From positions 1 to 39,644 of the IMG/VR virus record IMGVR_UViG_3300020180_000048: DNA of 39,644 nt. One strand, written 5' to 3'. Both the position numbers and the translations under genes were made by a program. Shown piece after piece: positions 1-7,012 of the stretch. How positions within the stretch are numbered: position 1 is the first letter of the stretch; each line of letters starts with the position of its first letter. The stretch comes from a virus. The notes below the pieces were generated by a model. The model ran no database searches. It was given only the letters and a program-made list of their open reading frames with translations, and was not told the DNA's origin.

Positions 1-2
1 AC

Positions 3-74
3 CGGCTGCCCTACTCGCTCGAGCTGATACCCGGCGCATGGATGGTCGCCGCCGACTTGAACGAGGTCCCGTGA
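3..74 (+). CDS. C-terminal tail of an upstream gene (partial)
   Basis: The first bases read open in one frame and encode about 23 residues ending in DLNEVP before a TGA. That TGA overlaps the GTG of the next gene by the usual GTGA junction, which supports real coding. Too little remains to assign a function. The gene begins before the window. Confidence 0.5.
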   Translation, partial: RLPYSLELIPGAWMVAADLNEVP

Positions 75-304
75 GCCACCGCTCGCACTACCTCGCCAAC
101 TCGTCGGCCTACCAGGTCACCCTGGGCACCGGTCGCCGCCAGCTCACAACGGCGTTCGGCTGCGACGGCTGCTCGTCCAAGGCTGTCGCGGAGCCTGCCT
201 GCCTGTGCCTCGCCGACGCCTGTCTGTTTGCTCGGGAAGTCTACGGCGCCGGATCCACCGTCGCTCGCAACGGCGTCGAACTACATCGTGAGAAGGTGGC
301 CTGA
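71..304 (+). CDS. Small cysteine-rich protein, paralogue of the gene at 645
   Basis: A 77-residue protein starting at a GTG that overlaps the upstream stop; an ATG 33 bases earlier in the same frame is possible but would overlap the previous gene more. It contains a CDGC pair followed by CLC and a GAGSTVARNG stretch. The same pattern (CDEC, CEC, GPGSVIARHG) occurs in the gene two places downstream, so the two are probably paralogues. No family is recognised. The paired cysteines suggest a small metal-binding fold, which is inference. Confidence 0.65.
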   Translation: MSHRSHYLANSSAYQVTLGTGRRQLTTAFGCDGCSSKAVAEPACLCLADACLFAREVYGAGSTVARNGVELHREKVA

Positions 305-657
305 TGTGCAACACCGACTTCGACGTGCCGGCGGTCTCGTCATCGACGATGCGCCGCGCGCGCGTGCCGCACCACTGCGTCGAGTGCCGCGCTGGCATCG
401 CGGTCGGCGAGCGGTACGAGCACGCCACGTCGCTCTACGACGGGGCGTGGTCGTCGTGGGACTCCTGCGCGGCGTGCGCCGAGATGGCTCGGGTCTTCGT
501 CGTGGCCGAGCGCGGTCGGGCCTGCTGGACCGTCGGCGATCTGGCCGAGACCATCGTCGAGTGCGACGCGGTGACCGAGGCGATGCGGCCGCACCTGGAG
601 TCGTTCCAGGCGCGGCGGTTGGACGCGATGGGGGAGGGTTCCCGATGTACATCCTGA
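304..657 (+). CDS. Phage zinc-ribbon-like small protein
   Basis: A 117-residue protein whose ATG overlaps the preceding TGA. A CVEC pair near residue 25 and a CAAC pair near residue 55 flank a segment containing GERYEHATSLYDGAWSSWDS. This arrangement (RARxxHxCxECxxxIxxGERYE, then WxSCxxC) is seen in many small phage proteins of unknown function and probably binds one zinc. Its last 13 bases overlap the next gene. The role is unknown. Confidence 0.75.
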   Translation: MCNTDFDVPAVSSSTMRRARVPHHCVECRAGIAVGERYEHATSLYDGAWSSWDSCAACAEMARVFVVAERGRACWTVGDLAETIVECDAVTEAMRPHLESFQARRLDAMGEGSRCTS

Positions 658-968
658 CGAACAAGGGCAGCAGCAAGACCTACTCGTGCGACGAGTGCGT
701 GACGGCGGCGAGCTCCACGTGCGAGTGCTTCCTGTCGGCACTTGTCGCGTCTCGGGCGCTCGGCCCGGGCAGCGTCATCGCCCGTCACGGCCGCACGCTG
801 GCGACCAACACGCAGGCGCGCGCCGAGGTCTGCGCGGCCGATTCAATCAACGACGCGGCCGCTGGTGTGACCCGGCCCCCGCTGCGACCCGGCTCGCTGG
901 TCGAAGCGTACCGTCGCGGCAATCAGATCAGCGCGGCGCGAAGACGCGGCATCAAGAGGGCGCCATGA
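645..968 (+). CDS. Small cysteine-rich protein, paralogue of the gene at 71
   Basis: A 107-residue protein starting at an ATG with a purine-rich ribosome binding site (GGGGAGGG) about seven bases upstream. Residues 14-50 repeat the cysteine spacing and the GxGSxxARxG motif of the gene at 71. The C-terminal half is a basic extension (RRGNQISAARRRGIKRAP) that the first copy lacks. No known family. Likely an accessory small protein that diverged after duplication. Confidence 0.7.
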   Translation: MYILTNKGSSKTYSCDECVTAASSTCECFLSALVASRALGPGSVIARHGRTLATNTQARAEVCAADSINDAAAGVTRPPLRPGSLVEAYRRGNQISAARRRGIKRAP

Positions 969-1198
969 AGAAGCACAGGGTCACCAGTCCTCGGTGCTGG
1001 GTAGTCCGATGCCCGTGCAAGGTCTGCGACAGCAAAGACGGCGGCGACTACTACCTCGACAGGCGCGGCGGGGCTTACGCCACGCGCCGGGACGCGCACG
1101 AGTTCGCCACGTTCGCGGAGGCTGAAGCGGCCAGGTATGCCCACCCCGGATCGCTCGCGGTCTATCGCCGTGGCAAGCCATCGAAGGCGGCGCCATGA
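965..1198 (+). CDS. Small protein with a CPCKVC motif
   Basis: A 77-residue protein with an ATGA overlap at each end. It begins with a basic segment, then CWVVRCPCKVC, and ends in SLAVYRRGKPSKAAP. The gene at 12584 has a similar plan (AWVIVCGCGC at the start, AKVYRRGRST at the end) and may be a distant paralogue. Function unknown. The cysteines could bind a metal. Confidence 0.7.
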   Translation: MKKHRVTSPRCWVVRCPCKVCDSKDGGDYYLDRRGGAYATRRDAHEFATFAEAEAARYAHPGSLAVYRRGKPSKAAP

Positions 1199-1665
1199 GC
1201 ACGGCCATCAACATCGTCGCCGGCGCGCGCTTCGGGCACCTGACCGCAATCCGCAAGGTCGGCTCCAACGGTGCCGATGGTCGCCTGTGGCTCTGCCGAT
1301 GCGAATGCGGCGCCGAGGTCACCAAGGCCGCGCGCGTGATGCAACGGGCGGTCAAGGTAGGCATGCGGCTCCGCTGCAATTCGTGCCGCGAGCAAGAGCG
1401 ACTGGCTAACCGCACGGCCCTCGTGCTGTCCGACCCGCGGTGGTCAGCTCGACCAGGCCACGAGTGCGACGACCAGTGCAAGATGCGCGACAGAAACAAC
1501 GCGCCGGCATGCCTATGGGCGATCACGTTCGCCTACCCCGACGGCCTCGAAAACCAGCAGATCGCCGACATCCTCGGCCTCTCCAAGGAGCGCGTGCGGC
1601 AGATCCTCGCCGCGGCAATCGCCAAGATGGTCCCGCGCGCCAAGCTCGCGAGGCTCGGGGAATGA
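1195..1665 (+). CDS. Zinc-knuckle plus sigma-region-4-like HTH protein
   Basis: A 156-residue protein. The N-terminal part has FGHLTAIRKVG, then LWLCRCECG (residues 32-39) and CNSC (61-64), the layout of small zinc-bearing domains found in phage DNA-binding and homing-type proteins. Residues 118-142 (ENQQIADILGLSKERVRQIL) look like a sigma-70 region 4 helix-turn-helix, including the ERVRQI recognition helix. It probably binds DNA and may act on transcription. It lacks sigma regions 1-3, so it is not a complete sigma factor. Confidence 0.75.
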   Translation: MSTAINIVAGARFGHLTAIRKVGSNGADGRLWLCRCECGAEVTKAARVMQRAVKVGMRLRCNSCREQERLANRTALVLSDPRWSARPGHECDDQCKMRDRNNAPACLWAITFAYPDGLENQQIADILGLSKERVRQILAAAIAKMVPRAKLARLGE

Positions 1666-1949
1666 AGGCCACGTCTGCCGCGTGGATCGAGCTGGCCGAC
1701 CGCTTCGCTGCGATGTTGCCGTGCTCCTACCCGACCCACTGCCGGACGGAATGCCCGCAACGGTTGGAGGCGAACGAGAACGCAGACGGCTGCTGCATGA
1801 TCGAACTGGCGGAGGCGCGCCGTGGTCTGGCACTCGGCGAGATGACCTTCGTCGAGATGGGTAGGCGGCTTGGCGTGACCGACTCCGTCGTCAAGAAGAT
1901 CACGAACCGCGCGATGCGCAAGTTCTCAGAAGGGATGGGGGAGACGTGA
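1662..1949 (+). CDS. HTH protein, sigma-region-4-like
   Basis: A 95-residue protein with an ATGA overlap to its upstream neighbour. The N-terminal half has four or five cysteines (PCSYPTHCRTECPQR, then DGCC). Residues 65-90 (MTFVEMGRRLGVTDSVVKKI) resemble a helix-turn-helix. With the preceding gene it forms a pair of small cysteine-containing HTH proteins. A role in early or middle phage transcription is inferred only from this architecture. Confidence 0.7.
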   Translation: MKATSAAWIELADRFAAMLPCSYPTHCRTECPQRLEANENADGCCMIELAEARRGLALGEMTFVEMGRRLGVTDSVVKKITNRAMRKFSEGMGET

Positions 1950-2305
1950 CCGACAGCTACAAGTCCACCGTGGAAGCCGTGCGGGGCCTCGACAACGACG
2001 GCACGCTCGACCTGGCCCACAGCATCGTCGAGGCGCTGTCCGACAAGGACCCGACGCGTCACGCCATCGTGAGCGAGTGCATGACGATCGCGACGATGCT
2101 CCTGGAGAAGAACGCGTCCTATGGCAACAGCGCGCTCGACCCCATCCGCGTCTTCAGCCGGTCGTCACCCGAAGAGCAGATCCTCGTCCGCATCGACGAC
2201 AAGCTTTCTCGGCTGGCTCGCGGCTCGGTCGCCGGCGAGGATGTGGCGCTCGACCTGATCGGCTACCTGGTGCTGCTGCGCGTGGCGCGCAAGGCGGTGG
2301 CGTGA
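1946..2305 (+). CDS. DUF1599 / Nmad1-like protein
   Basis: A 119-residue protein starting at GTG. It matches the signature of DUF1599, also called nucleotide modification associated domain 1: KNASYGNSALDP, then RIDDKLSRLARG and EDVALDLIGYLVLLRVA. The family is common in phages and has been linked by genomic context to modified-base metabolism; its biochemical activity is not established here. It sits directly upstream of an adenine methyltransferase and a DUF4942 gene, which agrees with a nucleic-acid modification setting. Confidence 0.85.
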   Translation: MTDSYKSTVEAVRGLDNDGTLDLAHSIVEALSDKDPTRHAIVSECMTIATMLLEKNASYGNSALDPIRVFSRSSPEEQILVRIDDKLSRLARGSVAGEDVALDLIGYLVLLRVARKAVA

Positions 2306-2559
2306 TGGCTTTCAATTGGCAGCCGTATCGAGGCGACGGCTTTCGCGCGAGCGCGGGCTTGGTCATCGTGGACGTGTGGGAGGAGCCGGGGCAGTGGGTC
2401 TTGGAGTCGGAGGCGGTTGGTATTGACGAGCTGATCTTGGCGGCGACCGACGCCGATGCTGCGCGGAGCGAGGCCGAGCGGCTGGCGATACCGGCGCTGC
2501 GGTCGCGCGCGGCAGCATTGCTGGAAGCGGCTGCGAAGCTGGAAGCGGAGGTGGCGTGA
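2305..2559 (+). CDS. Small hypothetical protein
   Basis: An 84-residue protein whose ATG overlaps the previous TGA. The N-terminal half is probably beta-rich (GLVIVDVWEEPGQWVLES). The C-terminal half is a long alanine and glutamate rich helix from about residue 45 (DADAARSEAERLAIPALRSR). No family recognised. It lies between two genes of the modification group and is probably cotranslated with them. Confidence 0.65.
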   Translation: MAFNWQPYRGDGFRASAGLVIVDVWEEPGQWVLESEAVGIDELILAATDADAARSEAERLAIPALRSRAAALLEAAAKLEAEVA

Positions 2560-3200
2560 TGGCAGCCGTGGCCCCCGCGCTGCACTCGGTCGACTCGTCT
2601 GCCTGGTACACCCCCGCCAGCTACGTCGAGCCGGCCCGCGACCTCATGGGCGGCATCGACCTCGACCCGGCGAGCGACGCGTCCGCGAACGGCATCGTGC
2701 AAGCGACCTCGTTCCACTCGTTCCCTGACGGCCTCATGTCGCCGTGGTCTGGCAGGCTCTTCGTCAATCCGCCAAGCCCGCCAGAGGCGTGGTGGGTACG
2801 CTTGTCGAAGGCGTTTGCAGCCGGCGACGTGACGGCCGCCGTCTACATCGCCTACTCGCTCGAGCAGATCCAGCAGTCGCAACTGTGGGCCAAGGCGCAC
2901 GGCTGCCATTCGATGCTGCACTACCGCGTCTGCGTGCCGAAGCGCCGCATCCCGTTCCTGCGCACGGCAGCGGACGCGATTGTCTCGACGCAGAAGCTGC
3001 TCGCCAAGATCACCGGCAACACCACGAAGGACGTGAAGCGCCGAGCACAGCTACAGACGAAGCTGGACGGCCTGCTGCTGGCGCGCCCGGAAGACATCGT
3101 CGAAGGCGACTCGCCGGCGCACGCCAACGCCGTCGTGGGACTCGGCGTGTCGCGGGCCGCGTTTGTTCGGGCGTTCGGCCACCTGGGGGACTGCCTGTGA
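2559..3200 (+). CDS. Phage DNA N6-adenine methyltransferase (Dam-like)
   Basis: A 213-residue protein. WYTPASYVEPARDLMGGIDL and DPASDASAN at residues 16-44, followed by FVNPPS at 68-73, fit the phage DNA N-6-adenine-methyltransferase family. There NPPS takes the place of the catalytic (D/N)PP(Y/F/W/S) motif. It should transfer a methyl group from S-adenosylmethionine to adenine in DNA, protecting phage DNA from restriction or marking it. The ATG has a GGAGG seven bases upstream; a GTG three bases earlier is the alternative. Confidence 0.85.
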   Translation: MAAVAPALHSVDSSAWYTPASYVEPARDLMGGIDLDPASDASANGIVQATSFHSFPDGLMSPWSGRLFVNPPSPPEAWWVRLSKAFAAGDVTAAVYIAYSLEQIQQSQLWAKAHGCHSMLHYRVCVPKRRIPFLRTAADAIVSTQKLLAKITGNTTKDVKRRAQLQTKLDGLLLARPEDIVEGDSPAHANAVVGLGVSRAAFVRAFGHLGDCL

Positions 3201-4132
3201 GCGACTACCGCAACGCCAACAACCAGGCTGGGCTCGCGCGCTTCGCGACGCTGCCGGCGATGATCGCCGCGTACTGCGAAGCCGAAGCCACGATCCGCGG
3301 AGCCTTCTCGGCGCTCGTGTCAGCCGAAGCGAAGCTCAACGAGGTCTACCAAATCGGCAAGCACGACCACGCGAACTTCCGGATCGACGCGTCGCGAGGC
3401 AGATACAGCTCATGCTTCGACCAGCCAGAGGAGGCGGTCAACCTGCTGAAGCGCCAAGCCTGGCGCGCGATCGTCCACCGCCTGGAACTGCGGCGCATCG
3501 TGAGCGGCGAGCGCTGGAAGGAGATCGACACGATGCTCGACAAGGGCAGCCTACCCGCCATCACGGAGGAGAGCGTAGGTGACTTTGCCCAAGGCTTTCT
3601 CGACCGAATGCCAGAGATTCTTGAGGAGAGCGTCAAGGAAGCGTTCGAGCACCTCCGGCCGCGAGGTCGCATGGCCGAGTACAAGACGAACAGCCAGGAG
3701 GAGATCCCGCCCAAGGTCATCGTCCACTGGGTAGAGATGGGCTGCTACGGACTGCGTCTGTCGTCCTACTACGAGCAGCACGCCATCTCGGTGGAGCGTG
3801 TCTTCCAGGCGCTCGACGGCCAGGGCTCGATCGCCAAGTCCCACTGGTCGGAGCTGCACGGCGCGATCGAAGCGTCGAAGGCGACGGGCTACCGCGGCGA
3901 GACGACATGGTTCCGGTTCAAGGCGTGCAAGAACGGGAATCTTCATCTCGAGGTGAAGCGACTCGACCTGCTGAAGCGACTGAACGAGATCGCCGGCGGC
4001 ATGACGCTCCGGTCAGCCAAGCGCCAGCCCGTTGCGCGCGACGCGGATATGGAGGCCCGTTGCGCGCGACGCGGCTATGGAGGTGGCGACGTGAGGATCG
4101 GCGCGCTCTTTTCTGGCATGGAGTCATCATGA
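3197..4132 (+). CDS. DUF4942-domain protein with a duplicated, frameshifted C-terminus
   Basis: A 311-residue protein starting at GTG. The segment TTWFRFKACKNGNLHLEVKR near residue 240 is the signature of DUF4942, a phage domain of unknown activity often near or fused to DNA methyltransferases. It follows the adenine methyltransferase here. A 28-bp tandem duplication near the 3' end shifts the frame. Without it the protein would end DADMEVAT at a TGA at 4092; with it, translation runs on through ARCARRGYGGGDVRIGALFSG to 4132 and merges with a short remnant ORF. The domain body should be unaffected. Confidence 0.8.
   Translation: MSDYRNANNQAGLARFATLPAMIAAYCEAEATIRGAFSALVSAEAKLNEVYQIGKHDHANFRIDASRGRYSSCFDQPEEAVNLLKRQAWRAIVHRLELRRIVSGERWKEIDTMLDKGSLPAITEESVGDFAQGFLDRMPEILEESVKEAFEHLRPRGRMAEYKTNSQEEIPPKVIVHWVEMGCYGLRLSSYYEQHAISVERVFQALDGQGSIAKSHWSELHGAIEASKATGYRGETTWFRFKACKNGNLHLEVKRLDLLKRLNEIAGGMTLRSAKRQPVARDADMEARCARRGYGGGDVRIGALFSGMESS
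4028..4083 (+). repeat. Tandem 28-bp direct repeat
   Basis: Two adjacent 28-bp copies, at 4028-4055 and 4056-4083, differ at a single base (A versus C in the GCGGATATGG / GCGGCTATGG part). Because 28 is not a multiple of three, the second copy changes the reading frame of the DUF4942 gene and bypasses its ancestral stop. Confidence 0.9.
4091..4132 (+). pseudogene. Possible remnant of a C5-cytosine DNA methyltransferase
   Basis: A 13-codon ORF (VRIGALFSGMESS) begins with a GTG that overlaps the ancestral TGA of the DUF4942 gene and ends at a TGA that overlaps the next ATG. RIGALFSG resembles motif I (the SAM-binding F-S-G segment) at the extreme N-terminus of phage C5-cytosine methyltransferases. 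An internal deletion that joined the first and last codons of such a gene would give this structure. The motif is short, so the assignment is inference. Confidence 0.35.
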
Positions 4133-4671
4133 CCGTTCACCCTTTCCTCCGCGCGCTCCGTGAGTGCGAACGATGGGGCGTCGCCGTCGATCTCGACGTG
4201 CCGCTCAGCGCGAGCTTGCGCCGCGGGTACATGCCCAAGGAGACCTACCACGTGGCTCCGCAGGACATGGCCGGCATCCGCCGCGACAACGGCCGCATTC
4301 TCTGGGCCGACGAGGCGCAGTCGACGCTCGAGGCTTCGCACCTGATCCACGAGATGATGCACGTGGTCATCTGGCGGGAGACTGGCTACCAGCCGCAGAG
4401 TCACGCCGAGGACGACATGCTGGCACTTGAGCGGGAAGCCTGCCGGCGACTGCGACTCGACTGGACCAGTCACATGGCCGGGTATGGAGTCGCCGGCCAA
4501 CAGGAGTGGCTCGACATGTCGATGCGCGAACGCGGGACACTGCTGGCGGCGTCACGGGTGGCGATGGAAAGGCTGGGGCTGATGCGAGACGGGAAGCCGA
4601 CGTACCTGCGGACGGGCGCGATCATCGACGGCGCTGCGACGGCTCTGGTGGAGAGGCGGGTGGCGTCGTGA
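4129..4671 (+). CDS. Zincin-like protein with HEMMH motif
   Basis: A 180-residue protein with a GGAG five bases before its ATG. HLIHEMMHVVIW at residues 71-82 contains the HExxH zinc-binding and catalytic motif. Downstream glutamates in DDMLALEREACRRL (residues 95-108) could supply a third ligand. It lacks a signal peptide or membrane segment, so it would act in the cytoplasm. It could be a small metallopeptidase that cuts a host or phage regulator, or a non-catalytic zincin fold. The C-terminal third (residues 115-180) has no recognised domain. Confidence 0.75.
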   Translation: MTVHPFLRALRECERWGVAVDLDVPLSASLRRGYMPKETYHVAPQDMAGIRRDNGRILWADEAQSTLEASHLIHEMMHVVIWRETGYQPQSHAEDDMLALEREACRRLRLDWTSHMAGYGVAGQQEWLDMSMRERGTLLAASRVAMERLGLMRDGKPTYLRTGAIIDGAATALVERRVAS

Positions 4672-5039
4672 CCGTCCCCGTCGTCGCTGTCACCGTCATC
4701 CCCGGCGAGGTCCGTGTGGCTTCGATCTGGCTCGTGCGCGCCACCGAAGACCACGTCCACATCGAGATGGACTTCCACACCAAGCATGCGGACTTCACCG
4801 CCGAGGGGTCGAAGTCCTTCAGCGACGAGCGGGACTTCTACGTCGACGCTTCCGATGAGGCTCTCCACCTCGACGAAGGGCTGCGCGGCACGTCTACGTG
4901 CATCACCGTGCGAGGCGTACCGAAGGACTGGACCTCGGTCACTCTGCTGAGCCGCTACACCGGGCGCATCGTGTTGCTGAGACGCCAGGACGATGACGTC
5001 AGGGCAGACGAGCCGCTGCTGTGGAGCGACGGGTCGTGA
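4668..5039 (+). CDS. Hypothetical beta-rich protein
   Basis: A 123-residue protein starting at a GTG that overlaps the previous stop. It is acidic and probably mostly beta strand (ASIWLVRATEDHVHIEMDF, ITVRGVPKDWTSVTLLSRY). No catalytic motif or family recognised. Its place between the zincin-like and RusA-like genes suggests early expression. Confidence 0.65.
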   Translation: MTVPVVAVTVIPGEVRVASIWLVRATEDHVHIEMDFHTKHADFTAEGSKSFSDERDFYVDASDEALHLDEGLRGTSTCITVRGVPKDWTSVTLLSRYTGRIVLLRRQDDDVRADEPLLWSDGS

Positions 5040-5530
5040 CCCCGCCGTCCATGCCGCGCCTCAAGCCGAAGCAGGCTGCGAAGGCGAAGCCCGCGTGCCT
5101 GTTCGTAGCCGCGATGCTGAAGTACGACCCGCCGAACCTGGTAGCGGAGATCCCGATCCGGCTCGTGTCCGAGTCCAACCAGCACGTCCACTGGCGCGTG
5201 AAGGCCGGGCGCGTGAAGGCGCAGCGGGATGCGGTCGCGCGGTGGCTCGGGCAAGTAGACGGCGCTTTCTTCGCCGGCGAACTCATCGTCACCGTGACCC
5301 GGATCGCCCCGCGGCTGCTCGACGAGCATGACAATTTGCCGTCCGCTTGTAAGGCAAGCGTAGATGCCATAGCTCAATGGCTAGGCCTGAAGAACGACCG
5401 CGACCCGCGCGTGCGGTGGTCGTGCGAGCAGGTGCAGCGCGCCGCGAAGACGTACGGCGTGGCGATCCGCGTAGAGGTGACTCAGCCGGACGACTACTCA
5501 CAAGCCAAGACACGAGGCACATCCACATGA
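5036..5530 (+). CDS. RusA-like Holliday junction resolvase
   Basis: A 164-residue protein; the GTG at 5036 gives the usual overlap, and an ATG at 5051 is also possible. IPIRLVSESNQHVHWRVKAG at residues 39-58, LDEHDNLPSACKASVDAIAQ at 95-114, and WLGLKNDRDPRVRW fit the RusA family. D96, D99, K106 and D110 are likely active-site residues. The family cleaves four-way DNA junctions, which in phages clears replication or recombination intermediates before packaging. Confidence 0.8.
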   Translation: MTPPSMPRLKPKQAAKAKPACLFVAAMLKYDPPNLVAEIPIRLVSESNQHVHWRVKAGRVKAQRDAVARWLGQVDGAFFAGELIVTVTRIAPRLLDEHDNLPSACKASVDAIAQWLGLKNDRDPRVRWSCEQVQRAAKTYGVAIRVEVTQPDDYSQAKTRGTST

Positions 5531-6132
5531 CCACCTACTCGAAGGCCCCGCTCATCGAAGCGGAGCTACTCGCAGCAAGCTCGATCCTCACCGTCTCGGG
5601 GGTCAACTTCTCGCTCGCTCGCCCTCTCGCCAAGGACGTTCGCCTCGAGGACATTGCGCAGGGGCTTTCCCTGACGAATCGCTACTCGGGGCAAACCCGG
5701 CAAGCCTACTCGGTCGCTCAGCACGCGGTGCTCGTCGCGCGGTCCCTCCGCGATGCCGGCGAGCGCCCGCGTGTCCAGCAATGGGGCCTCCACCACGACG
5801 ACGCCGAGGCCTACTGCGGCGACGTTACCCGGCCGCTGAAGCGCCTCATGCGACGTGGCGGAGAGTGGAGCGCCTACGACGAGATCGAGAGGCGCATCAT
5901 GGCTGCGATCGCGGAAGCGCTAGGCTTAGTCGGGACCGAGCAACCGGCCGCCGTCGAACATCACGACAAGGCCGTCGGAGCGCGCGAACAGATCGACCTG
6001 GGTCGCGTACCGGCGGACTGGGTGCCACTGGTCACGCCGGCGACGTGCGTCGTCACTCCGTGGAGCGCGGCCAAGGCGCGACGCGTGTTCATGTTCGAGC
6101 ACCTACGGATCGAGTCGGAGGTGGCAGCGTGA
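5527..6132 (+). CDS. HD-domain phosphohydrolase
   Basis: A 201-residue protein. YSVAQHAVLVARSL (H66), WGLHHDDAEAYCGDVTRPLK (H90, D91) and a later DKAVGARE segment form an HD-type metal site like that of YfbR-like 5'-nucleotidases and phage HD hydrolases. The family removes phosphates from nucleotides or related esters. Here it probably serves nucleotide metabolism during phage replication. The exact substrate cannot be read from sequence. Confidence 0.8.
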   Translation: MTTYSKAPLIEAELLAASSILTVSGVNFSLARPLAKDVRLEDIAQGLSLTNRYSGQTRQAYSVAQHAVLVARSLRDAGERPRVQQWGLHHDDAEAYCGDVTRPLKRLMRRGGEWSAYDEIERRIMAAIAEALGLVGTEQPAAVEHHDKAVGAREQIDLGRVPADWVPLVTPATCVVTPWSAAKARRVFMFEHLRIESEVAA

Positions 6133-6158
6133 TGGCATACGAAAGGCGGATGGCGTGA
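6132..6158 (+). other. Eight-codon micro-ORF between two genes
   Basis: An ATG overlaps the TGA of the HD gene, and the ORF (MAYERRMA) ends at a TGA that overlaps the next ATG. It keeps the TGATG junction on both sides. It may be the collapsed remnant of a deleted gene, or just a translational relay between neighbours. Confidence 0.35.
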
Positions 6159-6361
6159 TGACCAGTAGCAGCGACAAGATGTACCGGCGTGCCTTGAAGT
6201 ACGCCAAGGCCTACCACCTGGCGGCGTTCGGCGTCGCCTACGCGACGAACCGCAGGAATGCCTATCGGCGTCTGCGCGCCGCCGACAGGGTGTGCCGCAT
6301 CCTCCGCGGCGAGCCCGCATTCGCCAGCTTGGTCCGCGTTAGGAAGGCGGTGCCGGCATGA
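6158..6361 (+). CDS. Short member of the RGEPAF paralogue family
   Basis: A 67-residue basic protein. The segment AYHLAAFGVAYATN..YRRLRAADRVCRILRGEPAF matches the C-terminal part of the three tandem genes at 16731-17736 (AYxLxxER, then RAMTRIxxLIRGEPAF). It would be the fourth, shortest copy, displaced by about 10 kb. A GTG three bases upstream of the ATG is an alternative start. Function unknown. Confidence 0.7.
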   Translation: MTSSSDKMYRRALKYAKAYHLAAFGVAYATNRRNAYRRLRAADRVCRILRGEPAFASLVRVRKAVPA

Positions 6362-6579
6362 ACGACCACCACACGCTCGACGACTTACGGATGCTCGCGC
6401 GCCTGACGGTGCGCCGTTGCGAGCGGTGCAGCGACCCGGCCACCCGCTACAGGGTCCGCCTGGGGGTCATCCGGTGTGACGAGCACTCGACGCCGCGCGA
6501 CCACGACTTGCTCGAGGCCGAGCAGGTACGCCGGCTGAAGAAGGCTGGCGTCTTCGCTACTGTCGAGTTGCCGACATGA
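6358..6579 (+). CDS. Small cysteine-containing protein
   Basis: A 73-residue protein with ATGA junctions at both ends. CERC (residues 21-24), a single C40 and H43 could form a small zinc site (RRCERCSDPATRYRV, then VIRCDEH). The C-terminus is charged. No family recognised. Confidence 0.65.
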   Translation: MNDHHTLDDLRMLARLTVRRCERCSDPATRYRVRLGVIRCDEHSTPRDHDLLEAEQVRRLKKAGVFATVELPT

Positions 6580-6860
6580 AGCAGGCCGCCATTCACCTGT
6601 CCTTCGATGGCCTGCCGCTTTGCGGGCCTGTCCGCGAGACCAGCGTGTTCGATGCGCTCACCCAGCTCGAGATGGCAAAGGCAAAGCAGAGCACCGAGAG
6701 CGTCGACTCCTGCATGCGGAGATGGAAGCTCGCCACGGCGCGCGCGGTCGCGGCACGCGCAGAGGAGCGCGTCACCATCGGACCAGGCCACAAGGCCACG
6801 TGCACGATGTGCCTCGCGAGGCTGCGCCAGTTCCCGCAGCTGGCGAACGTGCGCCCGTGA
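6576..6860 (+). CDS. Small hypothetical protein
   Basis: A 94-residue protein overlapping its neighbours. It is largely helical in composition (LTQLEMAKAKQSTESVDSCM, then WKLATARAVAARAEERVTIG) and ends with a CTMC pair at about residues 77-80. Function unknown. It is the last gene before the replication module. Confidence 0.6.
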   Translation: MKQAAIHLSFDGLPLCGPVRETSVFDALTQLEMAKAKQSTESVDSCMRRWKLATARAVAARAEERVTIGPGHKATCTMCLARLRQFPQLANVRP

Positions 6861-7012
6861 CGACCACCGTGGCGCCTTCCGTTGACGTGGACGGGAAAGC
6901 AGTGGACAACGTCAGTTCAGGCTGCGCGCGTGTTCGCGCGGGCGCTGAAAACGCCGACGGCCGCTTTGCAAGAGCGGCCGCCGACTGCCACCGAATCGAA
7001 GGGAGCGACTCA
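6861..7012 (+). promoter_or_regulatory. Putative regulatory gap before the replication genes
   Basis: This stretch holds a spaced inverted repeat TGACGT (6883-6888) and ACGTCA (6909-6914), with a TTGACG -35-like hexamer at 6882. An 8-bp hairpin follows: CGGCCGCT (6958-6965), a 7-base loop, and AGCGGCCG (6973-6980). No T-run follows the hairpin. The frame is also open from a GTG at 6857, so part of it could instead be coding. The strong GAAGGGAG just before 7013 argues for a new start there. Confidence 0.35.

Noticed and set aside
2154-2921. A 255-codon open frame on the - strand
   Set aside because: It is opposite the Nmad1-like and methyltransferase genes, whose motifs are clear.
5361-5400. 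tRNA-like D-arm sequence (TAGCTCAATGG)
   Set aside because: It encodes AIAQWLG in the conserved RusA-like active region, and no T-arm or acceptor stem can be formed around it.
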